Shown here one piece after another: positions 50,940-52,685 of a stretch of DNA of 52,685 bases (position 1 is its first letter; every line of letters starts with the position of its first letter). The notes below the pieces were generated by a model, which saw only the letters and a list, made by a program, of their open reading frames with translations, was not told the origin of the DNA and did not search any database. The position numbers and the translations under genes are program-made. The stretch lies in assembly GCF_024609805.1 (NCBI RefSeq), contig NZ_JANFVR010000003.1, positions 1 through 52,685 on the forward strand, in the 5' to 3' direction. This stretch comes from Tahibacter caeni. Lineage in GTDB: Bacteria; Pseudomonadota; Gammaproteobacteria; Xanthomonadales; Rhodanobacteraceae.

Positions 50940-50968
50940 TTTATAGCAGGCCGCGGCGGCCGCGGCAA
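50940..50968 (-). promoter_or_regulatory. Predicted sigma-70 promoter of rpmB-rpmG
   Basis: TTGCCG (50968-50963), 17-bp spacer, TATAAA (50945-50940) on the minus strand. Start of transcription would be near 50933. Confidence 0.55.
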
Positions 50969-51013
50969 GTCGGCCGGTCCGGTAAGGCTCCGGGCAAGGC
51001 CGTGGCGGCGCTG

Positions 51014-51041
51014 ACTCGATTTCATCGAGTTATGGGATACT
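51014..51041 (+). promoter_or_regulatory. secB promoter region with inverted repeat
   Basis: ACTCGAT/ATCGAGT (51014-51020, 51024-51030) with a 3-bp centre TTC lies just before a -10-like GATACT (51036-51041), in the -35 to -10 space. It is 39 bp from the secB start. It may be an operator; the -35 itself (CTGACT) is weak. Confidence 0.45.
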
Positions 51042-51079
51042 CCCGCTCCTTTTCCCCAAGATCGACACCGGAGACAACC

Positions 51080-51565
51080 ATGACCGACAACGCCGCCAAC
51101 GGCCAGGCGCCTGCCCAGCCGCAGCTGTCCGTGCAGAAGCTCTACATCAAGGATTCCTCGTTCGAGGCGCCGTCGGCTCCGCATATCTTCCAGGAACAAG
51201 GTCAGCCGCAGATCCAGCTGCAGCTCGGCCAGCAAGTCAATGCGCTGGCGCCGGAAGTGTTCGAGGTCGTGCTCAGCGTGACGGTGACCTGCAAGCTCGG
51301 CGAAAAGACCGCCTACCTCTGCGAAGTGCAGCAGGCCGGAATCTTCGGCGTCGCCGGCTTCGACGACGCCAACCGCGACGCGGTGCTCGGCAGCTACTGC
51401 CCGAACGTGCTGTTCCCGTATGCCCGCCAGTCCATTTCCGACATGGTCCAGGGCGGCGGCTTCCCGCCGTTCTTCCTGCAGCCGATCAACTTCGACGCGC
51501 TGTATGCCGAAGCCCTGGCGCGCCGCGCCGAAGGCGGCGCCGACGCGCCGGCACTGAACGCCTAA
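51080..51565 (+). CDS. secB: Protein-export chaperone SecB
   Basis: Cytoplasmic tetrameric chaperone that holds preproteins for SecA. The product has 161 residues. [18 protein letters not shown] is the family start of the fold, followed by [11 protein letters not shown] and [17 protein letters not shown] and [18 protein letters not shown] start at [11 protein letters not shown] (51080) with GGAGACA before it. gpsA follows after 4 bp, a pair known in this group of bacteria. Confidence 0.97.
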   Translation: MTDNAANGQAPAQPQLSVQKLYIKDSSFEAPSAPHIFQEQGQPQIQLQLGQQVNALAPEVFEVVLSVTVTCKLGEKTAYLCEVQQAGIFGVAGFDDANRDAVLGSYCPNVLFPYARQSISDMVQGGGFPPFFLQPINFDALYAEALARRAEGGADAPALNA

Positions 51566-51569
51566 GCGC

Positions 51570-52586
51570 ATGACCGCGCAGTCCCGGGTCGCCGTCCTGG
51601 GTGCCGGCTCCTGGGGAACCGCGCTGGCCAGTCTGCTCGCTCGGCATGGCGTCCACACGACGTTGTGGGGACGCGATGCCGCGGCGATGCGGGCGATGGC
51701 CGAAACCGGCCGCAACGCGCGCTATCTGCCGCAGAGCCCGCTGCCGGCCGAGCTGCACTACAGCGCCGACCTCGCCGCGAGCGTGGCCGACGCCGACTGG
51801 ATCCTCGTCGTCACGCCGAGCCATGCCTTCCGCGAGCTGATCGAAACCCTCGCGCGCCTGCCCGCGCGCTTCCGCGGCCTGGCCTGGGCGACCAAGGGCT
51901 TCGAGCCCGGCACCGGCCGCTTCCTGCACGAACTCGTCGAAGAAATCCTGCCGGGCCAGCCGGCCGCCGTCGTGACCGGCCCCTCGTTCGCGCGCGAAGT
52001 CGTCGACGGCCTGCCAACGGCCGTGACCGTGCATTCCGACGACGCCGAATTCGCGCAGACCGTCGCCGAACAGCTGCACGGTCCGACTTTCCGCGCCTAT
52101 ACCGGCAGCGACATGCTCGGCGCCGAACTCGGCGGCGCGATGAAGAACGTGCTGGCCGTCGCGACCGGCGTCGCCGACGGCATGCAGCTCGGCCTCAATG
52201 CGCGTGCCGGACTGATCACGCGCGGGCTCAACGAGATGCTGCGCCTCGGCGTGGCGCTCGGCGCGCGCGCCGAAACCCTGATGGGCCTGGCCGGCCTCGG
52301 CGATCTCGTGCTGACCTGCACCGGCGACCTGTCGCGCAATCGCCGTCTCGGCCTCGCGCTCGGCCGCGGCACGCCGCTGGCCCAGGCCGTCGCCGAAATC
52401 GGCCAGGTCGTCGAAAGCGTGCAGACCGCCGACGAAGTCATGCGCCTGGCCGAGCGCCACGGCGTCGAGCTGCCGATCGCGCAGAGCGTGCAGCGCGTGC
52501 TGCACGAGGAAATCACGCCGACCGAAGGCCTGCGCCTGCTGCTCGCGCGCGAGCAGAAGCCCGAATACCCCGAGTCGTTTCCGTAA
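51570..52586 (+). CDS. gpsA: Glycerol-3-phosphate dehydrogenase [NAD(P)+]
   Basis: Reduces dihydroxyacetone phosphate to sn-glycerol-3-phosphate, the substrate of PlsB encoded elsewhere in this window. The product has 338 residues. The nucleotide-binding motif is GAGSWG at 11-16, the catalytic region has [17 protein letters not shown] and K192 in [13 protein letters not shown], and [20 protein letters not shown] is the substrate-binding part. It is coupled to secB by a 4-bp gap. Confidence 0.97.
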   Translation: MTAQSRVAVLGAGSWGTALASLLARHGVHTTLWGRDAAAMRAMAETGRNARYLPQSPLPAELHYSADLAASVADADWILVVTPSHAFRELIETLARLPARFRGLAWATKGFEPGTGRFLHELVEEILPGQPAAVVTGPSFAREVVDGLPTAVTVHSDDAEFAQTVAEQLHGPTFRAYTGSDMLGAELGGAMKNVLAVATGVADGMQLGLNARAGLITRGLNEMLRLGVALGARAETLMGLAGLGDLVLTCTGDLSRNRRLGLALGRGTPLAQAVAEIGQVVESVQTADEVMRLAERHGVELPIAQSVQRVLHEEITPTEGLRLLLAREQKPEYPESFP

Positions 52587-52591
52587 ACGCA

Positions 52592-52612
52592 CCCGCGGCC
52601 GCGCGCCGCGGG
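52592..52612. terminator. GC hairpin behind gpsA, first of two
   Basis: 8-bp stem CCCGCGGC/GCCGCGGG with loop CGCGC, 5 nt beyond the stop codon. No T-tract. Confidence 0.4.
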
Positions 52613-52621
52613 CGCAGGGCC

Positions 52622-52652
52622 GCGCAGCGGCGGCTCCCGGCCGCCGCTGCGC
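52622..52652. terminator. Strong GC hairpin between gpsA and the edge gene
   Basis: Perfect 13-bp stem GCGCAGCGGCGGC/GCCGCCGCTGCGC with loop TCCCG. It lies between convergent genes, 6 nt from the stop of the minus-strand gene. No T-tract on either side. Confidence 0.5.
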
Positions 52653-52658
52653 GTGCGA

Positions 52659-52685
52659 TCACGACTTCGCCTTGCCCTTGGCCTT
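52659..52685 (-). CDS. C-terminal end of a Lys/Ala-rich protein (partial)
   Basis: Only eight codons and a TGA stop are in the window, reading KAKGKAKS at the end. The tail suggests a basic protein such as a nucleoid- or DNA-binding protein, but too little is visible to say. The support is the codon content and the double hairpin between it and gpsA. Confidence 0.35.
   Translation of the reverse strand, partial: KAKGKAKS

Larger units (their letters stand above)
50763..51079. other. Divergent region between rpmB and secB
   Basis: 317 bp without a gene. The minus-strand promoter at 50940-50968 would give rpmB a leader of about 170 nt. The right part carries the secB promoter with an inverted repeat. 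No known riboswitch or tRNA is recognised. Confidence 0.6.

Noticed and set aside
1-52685. CRISPR array, tRNA or rRNA genes
   Set aside because: I found no regularly spaced direct repeats and no convincing cloverleaf or rRNA segment in the gaps I read.

Overview
The window is a high-GC gammaproteobacterial chromosome segment. Xanthomonadales/Lysobacterales is the best guess, an inference from the combination of RdgC, SecB next to GpsA, GlyQ/GlyS as separate subunits, TatABC, a DUF4892-OmpA protein and the codon style; no rRNA or tRNA gene is present to confirm it. Coding is dense, both strands are used, and most of the window is housekeeping.

Layout. Positions 1-3401 hold the end of a secreted protein, argS and a SPOR-domain protein. 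Positions 3402-13015 are the accessory part: a Sec-exported Rhs/YD-repeat protein of 1768 residues with a lower-GC C-terminal tip, an overlapping small membrane protein (likely immunity), a 116-bp element bounded by inverted repeats, an orphan second Rhs tip that repeats the core end, two more coupled small genes, a decayed lipoprotein-like gene and a secreted Ig-like repeat protein. Positions 13133-22494 hold a DUF4139 protein, rmuC, glyS-glyQ (minus strand), a PilB/GspE-type ATPase and a glutamine amidotransferase. Positions 22544-26079 (minus) hold a ribbon-helix-helix-like regulator, tatC-tatB-tatA, a SYLF lipoprotein-like protein and a secreted protein with an IPTL-type C-terminus. Positions 26235-36437 hold hemH, an alpha/beta hydrolase, a YgjP-type metallopeptidase, rdgC, ttcA, a YdcH-like protein, an NhaC antiporter, plsB and a lipoprotein. 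Positions 36779-46885 hold pyrF, an acid phosphatase lipoprotein, rep, tdk, an OmpA-family protein and a tightly overlapping operon of an ABC ATPase, permease, GldG-like protein, DUF4340 protein and mutM. Positions 47056-52685 hold a fatty acid desaturase, two poorly known genes, rpmB-rpmG, secB-gpsA and the edge of one more gene.

The most interesting part is the Rhs locus. The Rhs tip carries a His-Cys pair (H1665, C1714) in a context that looks like a clan-CD (caspase-like) cysteine peptidase fold. The base composition changes where a 104-bp core segment begins, and that segment is found again, 101/104 identical, at the orphan tip 1.3 kb downstream. This is the expected picture of tip exchange by recombination. 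Other points to check are a probable autoregulatory operator at the small regulator gene, two perfect DnaA boxes before argS, a thymidine kinase that has lost most zinc ligands, and repeated U-less hairpins just behind stop codons.
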